Shown here: piece after piece, positions 17,265-25,536 of the stretch
Numbering within the stretch: position 1 is the first letter of the stretch
Layout of the letters: every line of letters starts with the position of its first letter
DNA from: Pseudomonadota bacterium
GTDB taxonomy: Bacteria; Desulfobacterota; Desulfovibrionia; Desulfovibrionales; Desulfomicrobiaceae
Assembly: GCA_018902545.1 (NCBI GenBank)
Contig: JAHIQM010000004.1
Coordinates: 1-64,000, forward strand
Reading direction: 5' to 3'
DNA: 64,000 nucleotides
Translations under genes and position numbers: made by a program
The notes under the pieces: generated by a model
Databases searched by the model: none
Seen by the model: the letters and a program-made list of their open reading frames with translations, nothing else
Told to the model about the DNA's origin: nothing

Positions 17265-17513
17265 CAAATCTCCAATTATACTCCGCCCGAAATCAGACGG
17301 GAGGTCTTTGTCACATCAATACTTCGATCACGAAGTGTGCCTAAATCAGTCGACGAATCAAGGCAAAAATTTCAGTCATGGCGGAAAAATACTGCAGGAC
17401 AATCATCAAAACTGCTGTTATCTGAGTTCCGGATTTCAGGTCAGCACGAAATAAATTTTTAATTTTCTCAAAAGTTCAGGCTGTTAACATTTTGAATGCA
17501 TAAGGTAACGAAC

Positions 17514-18167
17514 ATGAACTCTGATTCCAAGCCCGTCGTGGTCATGCCCGTGGAGCGCAAGAACGGCACATTTGCATTGCGGCTCTGTCTCAGCCAGGGA
17601 GAGCTTTCCTTTGACATGATGAAACGCGTCATGGACGTCATGACCACATACGACCTGCCCACGCTGCGGGCCACCACCGGCCAGCGCATGAACCTGGAAG
17701 GAATTCCCGCGGACAAGGTTGACGAGATCGCGGCCGCGCTGGGCACAGTCGTGTCCAAGTGTCCTCCCGGCGTTTCCGTGTGTCCCGGAAACGTGGAGTG
17801 CAGGTACGGAAAACAGGAAACGCGGGAGCTGGGGCGGATGCTTTCAAGCCTGCTCAAGGAAAACGGGCCGTACCCGTTCAAGGTCAAAACCGGAGTATCC
17901 GGCTGCAGCTTCGGCTGCGGACTCAGTTTCGTGCGCGACATCGGACTGGTCGGCAAAAAATCGGGGTGGGATCTGTACTTCGGTGGTTCGGCCACGTTCA
18001 ACCCCGGTCTTGGAATCCTGCTCGGCACAAAACTCAGCGCGGATGAAGTGCGGGATGCCGTGTGCAAAGCCCTGATTTTCTACAAAGAAAACGGCAAGAA
18101 AGGCGAACGCACCAGCCGTATGCTCCGCCGCCTCGGCCACGAGGTCGTTGCCGAAGCCCTGAAATAA
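17514..18167 (+). CDS. Assimilatory-type low-molecular-weight sulfite reductase
   Basis: A 217-residue single-domain siroheme/[4Fe-4S] protein of the nitrite/sulfite reductase family. A ferredoxin-like half-domain (about residues 10-80, with the substrate-loop arginine in ATTGQRMNLEGI) precedes the cofactor half, which holds the four cluster cysteines: two in the SVCPGNVECRYG segment and two in GCSFGCG. Its length and layout match the small monomeric sulfite reductases of Desulfovibrio, not dissimilatory DsrAB. The start at 17514 is preferred because AAGG precedes it at good spacing; an ATG 18 nt upstream has no such site. The physiological role is not settled for this family. Confidence 0.88.
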   Translation: MNSDSKPVVVMPVERKNGTFALRLCLSQGELSFDMMKRVMDVMTTYDLPTLRATTGQRMNLEGIPADKVDEIAAALGTVVSKCPPGVSVCPGNVECRYGKQETRELGRMLSSLLKENGPYPFKVKTGVSGCSFGCGLSFVRDIGLVGKKSGWDLYFGGSATFNPGLGILLGTKLSADEVRDAVCKALIFYKENGKKGERTSRMLRRLGHEVVAEALK

Positions 18168-18245
18168 TCTTCACCCCAAAGCCCCTGGTTCGCATCAGGA
18201 GTTTTTTGGCCGATGGCCCGGTTTCGCCAACAGATGAGCAAACAG

Positions 18246-18620
18246 CTAGATGATCCTGCCAAGGCCCACGCCAAGATAAAGGGCCGCAAAACCAACCAGA
18301 TTCTGCCCGGCGACATTGGCTGCGAGCCTCAGCCATTGCGCGTCGCCGGCTAGGGCGCCGCTCTCGAAGATGAACGTGGAAAACGTGGTGAACGCGCCCA
18401 TGAATCCCGTCAGGATGAGAATCCGCGACTGCGCGGACAGAAAACCGCGCTCTTCGGCCAATATCCAGACCAGACCAAACAAAAAGCAGCCGAGAATGTT
18501 CACGGCCCACGTCCCCCACGGAAAATCCCGTCCCAGAATGTCATGGGTCAGACCCGAGAGCCAGTACCGGCACAGCGTGCCAAACGCCCCGGCCAGAGCG
18601 ATCAAAGCGATTTTCGACAT
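18246..18620 (-). CDS. crcB: Fluoride exporter CrcB/Fluc
   Basis: A 124-residue, four-helix membrane protein with the Fluc signature segments GAFGTLCRYWLSG, WGTWAVNILGCFLFG and TGFMGAFTTFSTF (the Phe and Asn positions that line the fluoride pore). It forms dimeric channels that lower cytoplasmic fluoride. Of two adjacent ATGs the one at 18620 has the better spacing from GAGGAAG. A fluoride riboswitch and a terminator lie in its leader on the same strand, which confirms the assignment and shows the mode of control. Confidence 0.95.
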   Translation of the reverse strand: MSKIALIALAGAFGTLCRYWLSGLTHDILGRDFPWGTWAVNILGCFLFGLVWILAEERGFLSAQSRILILTGFMGAFTTFSTFIFESGALAGDAQWLRLAANVAGQNLVGFAALYLGVGLGRII

Positions 18621-18715
18621 CATCTTCCTCACGAATGAAACATGTGTTCCCGTGTTCAGGGCAGGCCGAGCAGGCGGCTTGTCCCGGGCATTGCAAAACA
18701 TCGGGGTCAGCGAAC

Positions 18716-18740
18716 AAAAAAACCACGTCCAAGCGTGGTT
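18716..18740 (-). terminator. Terminator in the crcB leader (riboswitch expression platform)
   Basis: On the minus strand AACCACG and CGTGGTT form a stem around a 6-nt loop, followed by seven T residues. It lies about 40 nt after the fluoride aptamer and about 95 nt before the crcB start, the place expected for a riboswitch-controlled terminator. Confidence 0.8.
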
Positions 18741-18780
18741 TGAAGGCCGAAAAAAATCCTACCATCGCTGGTGCAAATGG

Positions 18781-18826
18781 AGGAGTCATCGGCGGCTGTC
18801 GCGGTTCAAGGGGGACCCCATCCCCT
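18781..18826 (-). promoter_or_regulatory. Fluoride riboswitch aptamer (crcB motif)
   Basis: The minus strand reads GGGGATGGGGTCCCCC, then AACCGC, then CGATGACTCCT, which are the conserved blocks of the crcB-motif fluoride riboswitch in order and spacing. It lies upstream of crcB on the same strand. In the family, fluoride binding stabilises the pseudoknotted fold and permits expression of the exporter. Here the downstream terminator would be the control point. Confidence 0.9.
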
Positions 18827-19018
18827 CTTTTCTAAGTATGCCTGGCGTGATTCGAAGTAAAGACGGTTTTCTGCGGTGCAGCGGCAACAGGCAACATTTG
18901 AAACTGCTGCCCGCACGGAAGAGTACTGCCCGGCTCGTAAGTGGCGTTATGGAGTCTCACTCGCTCAGATTCGTTGACCCCATTGGCTTGACTCCAGTGG
19001 CTTGACTGGAGATGTTAA

Positions 19019-19114
19019 AAAATCAGCGAGCAAGTGGCCTCCATCGTTCAGGGCGTGGAAGGACAGACAAGCACAGGAATCGCCGACAACATTTCGCAAA
19101 CTCAGGCATCTCCC
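19019..19114 (+). pseudogene. Fragment of a chemotaxis receptor coding sequence
   Basis: The frame reads ISEQVASIVQGVEGQTST then GIADNISQTQASP, which resembles the adaptation region of methyl-accepting proteins such as the one at the left edge (EEQSVTTRDIAENVGQASQG). It begins just after a stop codon and runs without interruption into the radical SAM gene. It looks like a leftover of a receptor gene whose rest has been lost, now forming the leader of the next gene. Confidence 0.6.
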
Positions 19115-20632
19115 ATGTACGATATTGTTCTCACCACACTCAATGCCCGGTATATCCACCCCAGCATCGGGCTGCGCTACCTGCATGCCAATCTGCGTGA
19201 CCTGCAGCCCCGGGGCGTTATCCAGGAATTCACTCTTTCGGAGCAGCTGCTCGATATTGCTGAAAAAATCCTGGCGCATCGTCCAAAAATCATTGGCATT
19301 GGCGTCTATATCTGGAACGGGAGGGAATGCGAACAGCTGGTGCGTATTCTCAAAGCCCTTGCGCCTGAGGTGCTGCTTGTTCTTGGCGGACCAGAGGTCA
19401 GTCACTTTCCGCACCGCCTCGACTTTTCCCTCGCCGACCACGTGATCTGCGGCGAAGGGGAAGAACAATTTTATCAGCTCTGCTCCACCTATCTGACAGG
19501 CAGCACCGGGTTGCCACGGATCATCACGGCCCCTCCGCCCGATCCGGACCGCCTTGTCATGCCGTACGCCCTGTACACCGACGCGGATATCGCCCATCGG
19601 GTCACTTATGTGGAAGCGTCCAGGGGGTGCCCCTTTTCCTGCGAATTTTGTCTGTCCTCCATCGACAAGCAGGTCCGCTATTTTGACCCGGACCGGTTCC
19701 TGCGTGAACTGACCACGCTATGGGAGCGGGGGGCGCGCAACTTCAAGTTCATCGACCGGACTTTTAACCTGAGCATGCAGCGAATCGACCCGATCCTGGA
19801 TTTTTTTCTGCAGCGGGAACCGCCGTTACTGGTCCATTTCGAAGTTGTGCCCGAACATTTTCCGGTTGAATTGCGGGAGAAACTTGCCCAGTTCCCTCCG
19901 GGCACCCTGCAACTGGAAGTCGGCATCCAGACCCTGAATGCGGATGTGGCCGCGTCCATTCACCGGCGGCTGGACATGGACAAGATCACCGACAACCTGC
20001 GCTTTTTGGAAGAACAGACCAATGCCCATCTGCATGTGGATCTGATCATCGGGCTGCCAGGGGAAAGCGCGGACAGCTTTGGCCGCAACCTGAACCGGCT
20101 GATCGGCCTGACCAGGGCGGAAATCCAGTTGGGCGTCCTGAAAAAACTGTCCGGCACCACCCTGAACCGACACGATGCCGTCCACGGGATGACCTATCTG
20201 CCATATCCCCCGTACGAAATACTGGCCAACGACCTGATTGATTTTACAGCCATGCAGGACTTGAAACGCATGGCCCGGTTCTGGGATCTGCTCTACAACA
20301 GCGGTAATTTTCATGGCAGCGTGCGCCTGCTGTGGCCGGATCAGGATGCCTATGCCGGATTTCTGCGGTTCTCGAAATGGCTGTACGGCGCGACCATGTC
20401 CACCTGGCAGATTGCCTTGAACCGCTTGGCGGAACTGCTTTTTGTCTACCTGACCGAGGAGCTTGGCCTGGCCAAAGATCAGGCGGCCAACGCCATTGCC
20501 GCCGATCTTCTCAAGGTCAAAGATCGACCTCTGCCCCTGGTGATTTCAAGCAACATGACTTTTCATCCCGCCTCCTTGGAGGCCAGGAATGCGCAGAGCC
20601 CTGGAAAGAGGCAGGCTAGGCATCTGGAGTGA
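19115..20632 (+). CDS. B12-binding radical SAM protein (DUF4080 type)
   Basis: About 505 residues. The N-terminal cobalamin-binding Rossmann-like domain (opening YDIVLTTLNARYIHPSIGLRYL, then IIGIGVYIWN and VLGGPEVS) precedes the radical SAM core with CPFSCEFC (the CxxxCxxC cluster motif) and downstream strands including LEVGIQTLN and DLIIGLPGES. A C-terminal DUF4080-type region follows. Members are presumed methyltransferases or other B12-dependent enzymes of unknown substrate. No ribosome-binding site precedes ATG 19115; the frame runs back into a receptor fragment, with a possible GTG at 19034, so the true start is uncertain. The 3' 260 bp are duplicated at 25537. Confidence 0.88.
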   Translation: MYDIVLTTLNARYIHPSIGLRYLHANLRDLQPRGVIQEFTLSEQLLDIAEKILAHRPKIIGIGVYIWNGRECEQLVRILKALAPEVLLVLGGPEVSHFPHRLDFSLADHVICGEGEEQFYQLCSTYLTGSTGLPRIITAPPPDPDRLVMPYALYTDADIAHRVTYVEASRGCPFSCEFCLSSIDKQVRYFDPDRFLRELTTLWERGARNFKFIDRTFNLSMQRIDPILDFFLQREPPLLVHFEVVPEHFPVELREKLAQFPPGTLQLEVGIQTLNADVAASIHRRLDMDKITDNLRFLEEQTNAHLHVDLIIGLPGESADSFGRNLNRLIGLTRAEIQLGVLKKLSGTTLNRHDAVHGMTYLPYPPYEILANDLIDFTAMQDLKRMARFWDLLYNSGNFHGSVRLLWPDQDAYAGFLRFSKWLYGATMSTWQIALNRLAELLFVYLTEELGLAKDQAANAIAADLLKVKDRPLPLVISSNMTFHPASLEARNAQSPGKRQARHLE

Positions 20633-20684
20633 TGGCACACCATTCCCGCGCGCCTCTAACTCAGAAAAAAGCATATCCTTTTTT

Positions 20685-20723
20685 TTGTATATACAATGTA
20701 TTGACGAATCTTGACTGACGTCA
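20685..20723 (+). promoter_or_regulatory. Probable promoter/operator of the toxin-antitoxin pair
   Basis: Two short perfect palindromes, TTGTATATACAA (20685-20696) and TGACGTCA (20716-20723), lie just before the DUF1778 antitoxin gene, followed by AAAGGAGAG as its ribosome-binding site. Antitoxins of this ribbon-helix-helix family usually repress their own operon by binding such palindromes. Which of the two is the operator is not determined. Confidence 0.5.
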
Positions 20724-20749
20724 TATCGGTGTAAAAAAGGAGAGTAGTC

Positions 20750-21025
20750 ATGACCGCCACAGCATCCATCAATCTGCGTATTTCCGACGAGGAAAAGGCA
20801 TTGATCGACCAGGCCGCCCAGAGCCTCGGAAAGAGCCGGACGGCCTTTATTCTCGAAAACACCCTGCGTCTGGCCGAGGAAGTCGTTCTTGACCGCACGC
20901 GCTTCACGCTGGACAGCACGCAGTGGGAACAATTCGGCGCAGCCCTGGACAATCCGCCTTCCGAAGAACAGATTGAGGGCCTCGTCACCCTTTTCAATGC
21001 CAAGGCCCCGTGGCAGCAACAGTGA
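20750..21025 (+). CDS. DUF1778 antitoxin (TacA-like)
   Basis: A 91-residue protein. The N-terminal ribbon-helix-helix DNA-binding part (ASINLRISDEEKALIDQAAQSLGKSRTAFIL, about residues 5-35) is followed by a helical toxin-binding tail containing FTLDSTQWEQFGAALDNPP, the segment typical of TacA/AtaR antitoxins. It should neutralise the acetyltransferase encoded by the overlapping next gene and repress the operon. A strong AAGGAG site precedes the start. Confidence 0.92.
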   Translation: MTATASINLRISDEEKALIDQAAQSLGKSRTAFILENTLRLAEEVVLDRTRFTLDSTQWEQFGAALDNPPSEEQIEGLVTLFNAKAPWQQQ

Positions 21026-21528
21026 CCGAATCGTTTTCCGCCCCCACGCCCTTGACCGCATCACATGACGTATCCTCCTTTTCCTGCGCGGAGCCTTTGC
21101 TGGGTGACTGGTTGCGACATCGGGCAATGAAAAACCAAAGTTCCGGCGCAACCCGCACCTATGTGGTCTGTTTTGGCAACACGGTCGTCGGCTACTACTC
21201 CTTGGCCGTCGGCAGCATCGAGCACCGCTTTGTGGCAGGATCCATTAAACGCAACATGCCAGAGCCCATTCCCGTCATGATCCTGGCCCGGCTGGCGGTG
21301 GACCGGCGGTATGCGGGTCAGTGCATCGGCACGGGCATGCTGCGCGACGCCCTGCTGCGGACGCTCCAGGCGGCGGACATCGCGAGAATTCGCGCCATGC
21401 TCGTCCATGCCCTCAGTGAACAGGCTGCATCCTTTTATCGGAGGCGGGGGTTCACGGCGTCGCTTTTTGATCCGCTCGTTCTTTTCCTTGCCCTGGACCA
21501 TGTCGGAATCCGGCTTGCCGGTTCATAA
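21010..21528 (+). CDS. GNAT acetyltransferase toxin (TacT-like)
   Basis: A 172-residue GCN5-type acetyltransferase of the TacT/AtaT toxin class, which acetylates charged tRNAs and stops translation. Visible marks are a VVGYYSLAVGSIEHR strand, the acetyl-CoA loop region (LAVDRRYAGQCIGTGMLRDAL) and the C-terminal FYRRRGFTAS motif with the conserved Tyr. It starts at a GTG (21010, or 21022) inside the end of the antitoxin gene. This overlap is the normal arrangement of the pair, with the antitoxin first. Confidence 0.92.
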   Translation: MAATVTESFSAPTPLTASHDVSSFSCAEPLLGDWLRHRAMKNQSSGATRTYVVCFGNTVVGYYSLAVGSIEHRFVAGSIKRNMPEPIPVMILARLAVDRRYAGQCIGTGMLRDALLRTLQAADIARIRAMLVHALSEQAASFYRRRGFTASLFDPLVLFLALDHVGIRLAGS

Positions 21529-22011
21529 AGGCAAGGGGCACATCTTAGAGACCCAGACCCCAAAATGCCTGATACATACCAACCCGCCAATTTACTCAAA
21601 TTGGCATACTTACCCGCAATTTCAAGAGTTTTATCATTGAATCACAATGTGTTAGACAGAAAAAAACGTCTTCGCAAAGAAAAAAAGCAATTCTAACGCC
21701 CAAAAAAAGCCCTTTTTCAAACAAAATATCAAATATTTCAGTATACTCTTGGTCTCAGAGACCCAGACCCAGACCGAGTGAGACCCAGACCGAGTGATGG
21801 TTGTCTGGCTTGGGAACAAAGAGATGGCTGGTCGACGCAAGCATCGGCACATGACTTCTGCCGGTACTGCCGGTTGATATTTTCTGACAAACTGAAGCTT
21901 TTTGCCCGTCGCCCGGAAAATGTCTTGGCAACAAAAGCAGATAAGCATATTTCTTCCCAATCCTTCTTTTTTAACTGTTTTTCAAGATCCGTATGCATTT
22001 TTTGAGGTGAT
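21529..22011. other. AT-rich spacer with GAGACCCAGAC repeats
   Basis: No gene is seen. The spacer is AT-rich and carries the motif AGAGACCCAGAC twice (21544-21559 and around 21755-21768) plus a tandem GAGACCCAGACCGAGTG. The stretch 21744-21766 is repeated exactly at 25507-25529, and 21794-21808 is repeated at 25779-25793, so this region shares both edges of a joint with the 25.5-kb locus. A ribosome-binding site for the Fic gene lies at the right end. Confidence 0.7.
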
Positions 22012-23538
22012 ATGGATTCAGCATCTGGGCGCAACCAACTTGCTGGGTACGCCTTCCTGATTGAACAGCATGGGTTGCGGGTCCTGCCCAACTGGCATCG
22101 GTCCTCGGTTCGGGCTGCGGGCGGTCTGCGCACTGAGGTGCATGGCGACCACGTGGAGTCCGAGTATCCGCCCTCCTATTGGCCCGGCGATGGCATGGGC
22201 GACCATCTGGAATTTGCTCTTAAGTACGATGGCGTCAATCTGGGCATCCTGGCGGCCCTGTTTGAGAAGGTTCCGGGCAATGAAGTGGCCACTTGGATCG
22301 CCTCCAAACCCCAGGGAAAATACGCGCGCAGGATCTGGTACCTGTATGAATTCCTGACCAACACGCGGCTTCCTCTCCCGGATCTGACCTCGGGGAACTA
22401 CATCCCGGTCCTGGAGCAGGCTCTCTACTACACCGTCCCGGGCAGGCGCGTAGCCCGTCAACGGGTCATCGACAACCAGCTCGGAGGGCGTAATTTCTGT
22501 CCAGTCGTTCGCCGCACGACAAAGCTCAAGGCAATGGAAGACAACGATCTGCGTGGACGCTGCGAGGAAGTCGTGGCCGCTTTCAGGCCGGATCTCCTCC
22601 GCCGCGCCTTGAGCTATCTGTACACCAAAGAAACCAGATCCTCCTTCGAGATTGAGCACGTCAAACCCAGCGCGTCTCGGACGGAAAAATTCATAGGATT
22701 GCTGGAACTGGCGGAAAACGAGGATTTTTGTGACAAGGCCAGAATCATCGACGTTCAGAACCGCATTGTCGACCCCAGATTTCAGGACACGGACTATCGG
22801 AACAACCAGAATTATGTCGGGCAATCCATTTCCTACCAAAAGCAACTCGTACACTACATCTGCCCCAGTCCCAGCGACCTACCCGAATTGATGGACGGTT
22901 TGTTTGCCGCACATCGCATCATGCTGAACGGCGGTCTGCCCGCTGTGATCCATGCCGCCGTCGTGTCCTATGGATTTGTGTTCATGCATCCCTTCGAGGA
23001 CGGTAACGGTCGCATTCATCGCTTTCTGATTCACAACATTTTCTTTCAACGCGGCCTGGTGCCCAAAGGGATCATGTTTCCCGTTTCGGCCGCCATGCTC
23101 AAGAATCCCGCCCTCTACGACCAGTCCCTGGAAACCTTTTCGGCCCCGGTGATACGCCTGATCGATTACGACGTGGACGACACCGGCCAGATGACAGTGA
23201 CATCGGACACCAAAAACCTGTACCGCTTCATCGACATGACGGCACAGGCCGAAGCCCTCTATGAATTCGTCCTGCTCACCATCGAGCACGAACTCGTGGA
23301 AGAACTGGATTTTCTGAACAGCTATGACAACACCAAACAATCCATCCAGCACATCATTGATATGCCGGACCGACTGATTGACCTGTTCATTCAGTATTGT
23401 CTGCAAAACAGCGGACGTCTTTCCGCCCGTAAACGAGGATCTCACTTCGACTTTCTGACCGACGACGAACTGATACTCATGGAACAGACTGTTCACGCCG
23501 GCTTCACGCGCAGCGATGTGTCACCAAAAAACACATGA
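22012..23538 (+). CDS. Fic-domain protein
   Basis: A 508-residue protein with a central Fic domain whose catalytic motif HPFEDGNGRIHR fits HxFx(D/E)GNGRxxR completely, so it should transfer AMP or a related nucleotide group to hydroxyl side chains. Upstream, SSFEIEH resembles the Fic inhibitory-helix motif (S/TxxxE-G/N), but with His after the Glu. The C-terminal ~130 residues are helical, probably with a winged-helix end. GAGGTGAT precedes the start. It follows the TacAT-like pair in an AT-rich accessory patch, so it may be a toxin, defence or regulatory protein; the target is unknown. Confidence 0.9.
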   Translation: MDSASGRNQLAGYAFLIEQHGLRVLPNWHRSSVRAAGGLRTEVHGDHVESEYPPSYWPGDGMGDHLEFALKYDGVNLGILAALFEKVPGNEVATWIASKPQGKYARRIWYLYEFLTNTRLPLPDLTSGNYIPVLEQALYYTVPGRRVARQRVIDNQLGGRNFCPVVRRTTKLKAMEDNDLRGRCEEVVAAFRPDLLRRALSYLYTKETRSSFEIEHVKPSASRTEKFIGLLELAENEDFCDKARIIDVQNRIVDPRFQDTDYRNNQNYVGQSISYQKQLVHYICPSPSDLPELMDGLFAAHRIMLNGGLPAVIHAAVVSYGFVFMHPFEDGNGRIHRFLIHNIFFQRGLVPKGIMFPVSAAMLKNPALYDQSLETFSAPVIRLIDYDVDDTGQMTVTSDTKNLYRFIDMTAQAEALYEFVLLTIEHELVEELDFLNSYDNTKQSIQHIIDMPDRLIDLFIQYCLQNSGRLSARKRGSHFDFLTDDELILMEQTVHAGFTRSDVSPKNT

Positions 23539-24108
23539 ACCGGGACAGTCTCTATGCTTTGGTCAACATGATAGATGAGGTTTTAGGAAAAAATTCAAAA
23601 TTCAAGATCTGACCCCCCGCCTCCCCAGATCTGACCCCCGCCTCCCCTCTTTTGATGGGTGACCCCCGCCTCTGCGTTAAGGTCCTTCCGGAAACTCTGT
23701 CGTAGCGCTCCATGGGAACAACCTGCGATTGACCTAGCCCTCTGTATGCCCAGGCTCTACCAATGCCTCTGGAGTAACCTGCGTTGTCAAATATAGCGGT
23801 TATGTTGCATCTGACGAGTTGAGTAGAAGGCTCGGTATGCTCGGCCCCCTCTGCCTTTTCCTTTTAGCATTTAAAATAAGCATGTTAGATAATAAATGCC
23901 TGCGATCTTCTTTCGGCACGGATGTTGACAAAGCTGGGCAGGCTGGACCGTGTGCTTTTGGTCGCTCAAGTGTTTCATTTTCAACAAATGGCGCAGAGTC
24001 TCTTTGCTATGACCTAAAAGGCTGCACATATTTTTTTGAAGGAAGAGGGATGATCAGAATATGAACGTATAACATCCAGTGAGAGCTGGTTGAGAGGAGA
24101 GAACGCAT
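23539..24108. other. Intergenic region with short GC-rich repeats, no gene seen
   Basis: The motif TGACCCCCGCCTC occurs three times between 23610 and 23672, twice as part of GATCTGACCCCC. The rest is unstructured, and an open frame at 23819-24064 has neither a plausible start signal nor protein-like composition. A GAGGAG ribosome-binding site for the CsbD gene lies at the end. Confidence 0.6.
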
Positions 24109-24312
24109 ATGGATGATAATATTTGGAAAGGAAAATGGAAGGAGATTAAAGGCGGAATAAAAGAGCAATGGGGAAAGCTGACTGATGACGAGATTGCGGA
24201 AGTCGAAGGAAAACAGGAAAAGTTGTCTGGCCTGTTGCAAAAAAAGTATGGTTATTCGAAGGATGAAGCGGAAGAGCACTACAACCGCTTTTTGGATAAA
24301 TACAAAGATTAG
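24109..24312 (+). CDS. CsbD family stress-response protein
   Basis: A 67-residue, highly charged small protein with the CsbD pattern throughout (NIWKGKWKEIKGGIKEQWGK, then LTDDEIAEVEGKQEKLSGLLQKKYGYSKDEAE split by charged helices). It is about the family's usual length. CsbD-like proteins are abundant under general stress in many bacteria, but their molecular action is unknown. A strong GAGGAG site precedes the ATG. The gene stands alone between repeat-rich spacers, with a good terminator 75 nt downstream. Confidence 0.93.
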   Translation: MDDNIWKGKWKEIKGGIKEQWGKLTDDEIAEVEGKQEKLSGLLQKKYGYSKDEAEEHYNRFLDKYKD

Positions 24313-24387
24313 TCTTGAACCGGGAATAAACAATCGGGAATACACCTCATCATCCCTATTCCTTCCAGCCACTCACGGATTTATTGT

Positions 24388-24420
24388 AACTGGGGATATT
24401 AAGTCAAAATATCCCCAGTT
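24388..24420. terminator. Terminator after csbD-like gene
   Basis: AACTGGGGATATT and AATATCCCCAGTT form a perfect 13-bp stem with a 7-nt loop, followed by ATTTTAT on the right. Confidence 0.8.
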
Positions 24421-24571
24421 ATTTTATGGAGTTAACTTAAAATAAAAGTTAGTATCGCTCCCAAAAATCTCCGACAGATTTGAAGAACTTAATTTTTTAT
24501 CACAACACCTCATGGATAATCCGCCCGTTCACAGCCGCAGCCCCTGATTAGGCTTTGCCTAGGATGGATTG

Positions 24572-24667
24572 ACCCGGATGAGGGTCAAGTCTCGCTTTGA
24601 CTTTTCTAACACCACCCGGATGAGGGTCGGATGAGGGTCAAGTCTCGCTTTGACTTTTCTAACACCC
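24572..24667 (+). repeat. Direct repeat pair
   Basis: A 40-bp segment starting CGGATGAGGGTCAAGTCTCG and ending TTTGACTTTTCTAACACC occurs at 24574 and again at 24628, with an extra GGATGAGGGTC between the copies. Each holds a small inverted repeat (GTCAAG/TTTGAC). It is a simple local duplication in the accessory patch. Confidence 0.85.
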
Positions 24668-24813
24668 GGTTAGCTGCCAAACAGGATTCACTCGACTATT
24701 CATACTCCCTCACCGCCACCTCAAGCGCCTCATCCTCATTTATCCACCACAAACCAAAAACTCGTTGCTCTTGTCATCCAGTCGTCTCAGAGACCCAGAC
24801 AGCATTTAAACTC

Positions 24814-24990
24814 TTTGTGCCTCAGATGTGAGGCACAAACGAAAATTGCGACTCACTATCTCGATTTTGTGAGTCGCAATATTGTAGTAAAAATGAGGAA
24901 ATAGAGGCCCTGAAGACACGCATTTTTTCCGACTCACATGTGCATGACAAATTCATTTGTGACTCATTTTTTGACAAAATGAGTCACAAA
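24814..24990. repeat. Three related perfect hairpins
   Basis: Three palindromes follow one another: TTTGTGCCTCA-GATG-TGAGGCACAAA (24814-24839, 11-bp stem), ATTGCGACTCAC with GTGAGTCGCAAT (24845-24880, 12-bp stem), and TTTGTGACTCATTTT with AAAATGAGTCACAAA (24956-24990, 15-bp stem). The stems share a TTGYGMCTCA pattern but differ in compensating ways. They lack consistent T-tails, so ordinary termination is not the obvious role. Confidence 0.8.
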
Positions 24991-25006
24991 CTCAATGAGC
25001 CGACCC

Positions 25007-25180
25007 TCATTCTTCCCAGCCGTCCGTAATGACGAGCAGCGCCTGGTACCCCAACACTGCCGGCTTACTCCCGACCTGTTCCTCCAAAATCATGAAGAAA
25101 TCATTGTCACGCAGAACCTTCAGGATACGTATGGCCGTGGCTTTGGGGATGCCCGACTCATTGTTGTTCGTGTAGGTGCG
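25007..25180 (-). pseudogene. C-terminal fragment of a Fic-type winged-helix domain
   Basis: The minus strand encodes a tail reading ESGIPKATAIRILKVLRDN, then LEEQVGSKPAVLG and VITDGWEE to a stop. This resembles the winged-helix end of Fic or related regulatory proteins. Its 5' part is missing: the frame runs straight into the 3' flank of the duplicated monooxygenase copy. It is not similar to the end of the intact Fic gene at 22012, so it comes from a different gene. Confidence 0.5.
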
Positions 25181-25184
25181 GCCC

Positions 25185-25505
25185 TCAAGCCTGCTTTTTC
25201 CAGACGCCGTCATCGGGAAACAGATGGACACCAGTGAATATCTCCAGGGGACTGGCGAGCCAGTTTTTGGTGGTCTTTACCCAGCGAATGAAATGCGGGG
25301 TCTTCTTGTGCTCTTCGAAGGCTTCGGCGCTGGCATAGACTTCGTAGAGATGCAGGCAGTTCTCGTCCTCGCTGTCCTGAACCACATTGAACAACAGACA
25401 CGCTCTCTCGTTCCGCACGGACCTGCGTGCGTCGTCGAGCATGGCCTCCACGAATTCCTTCCTGTATTCCGGCTTGATGTGAACATTGACCATTACAGCG
25501 AACAT
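25185..25505 (-). CDS. Antibiotic biosynthesis monooxygenase-like protein, second copy without its leader
   Basis: A 106-residue dimeric alpha/beta-barrel (ABM) protein, nearly identical to the one at 32166 (a handful of substitutions). Family marks are the opening FAVMVNVHIKPEYRKEFVEAM and LHLYEVYASAEAFEEHKKTPHF. Homology to the other copy stops exactly at the start codon: here the upstream sequence is a GGTCTCAGAGACC motif instead of the original GGAG ribosome-binding site. The frame is intact, but translation signals appear to be lost, so it may be silent. Confidence 0.75.
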   Translation of the reverse strand: MFAVMVNVHIKPEYRKEFVEAMLDDARRSVRNERACLLFNVVQDSEDENCLHLYEVYASAEAFEEHKKTPHFIRWVKTTKNWLASPLEIFTGVHLFPDDGVWKKQA

Positions 25506-25536
25506 GTACTCTTGGTCTCAGAGACCCAGCGGAACG

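Noticed and set aside
24631-24831. 66-codon frame in the accessory spacer
   Set aside because: It starts inside a direct repeat, has no ribosome-binding site and no protein-like pattern.
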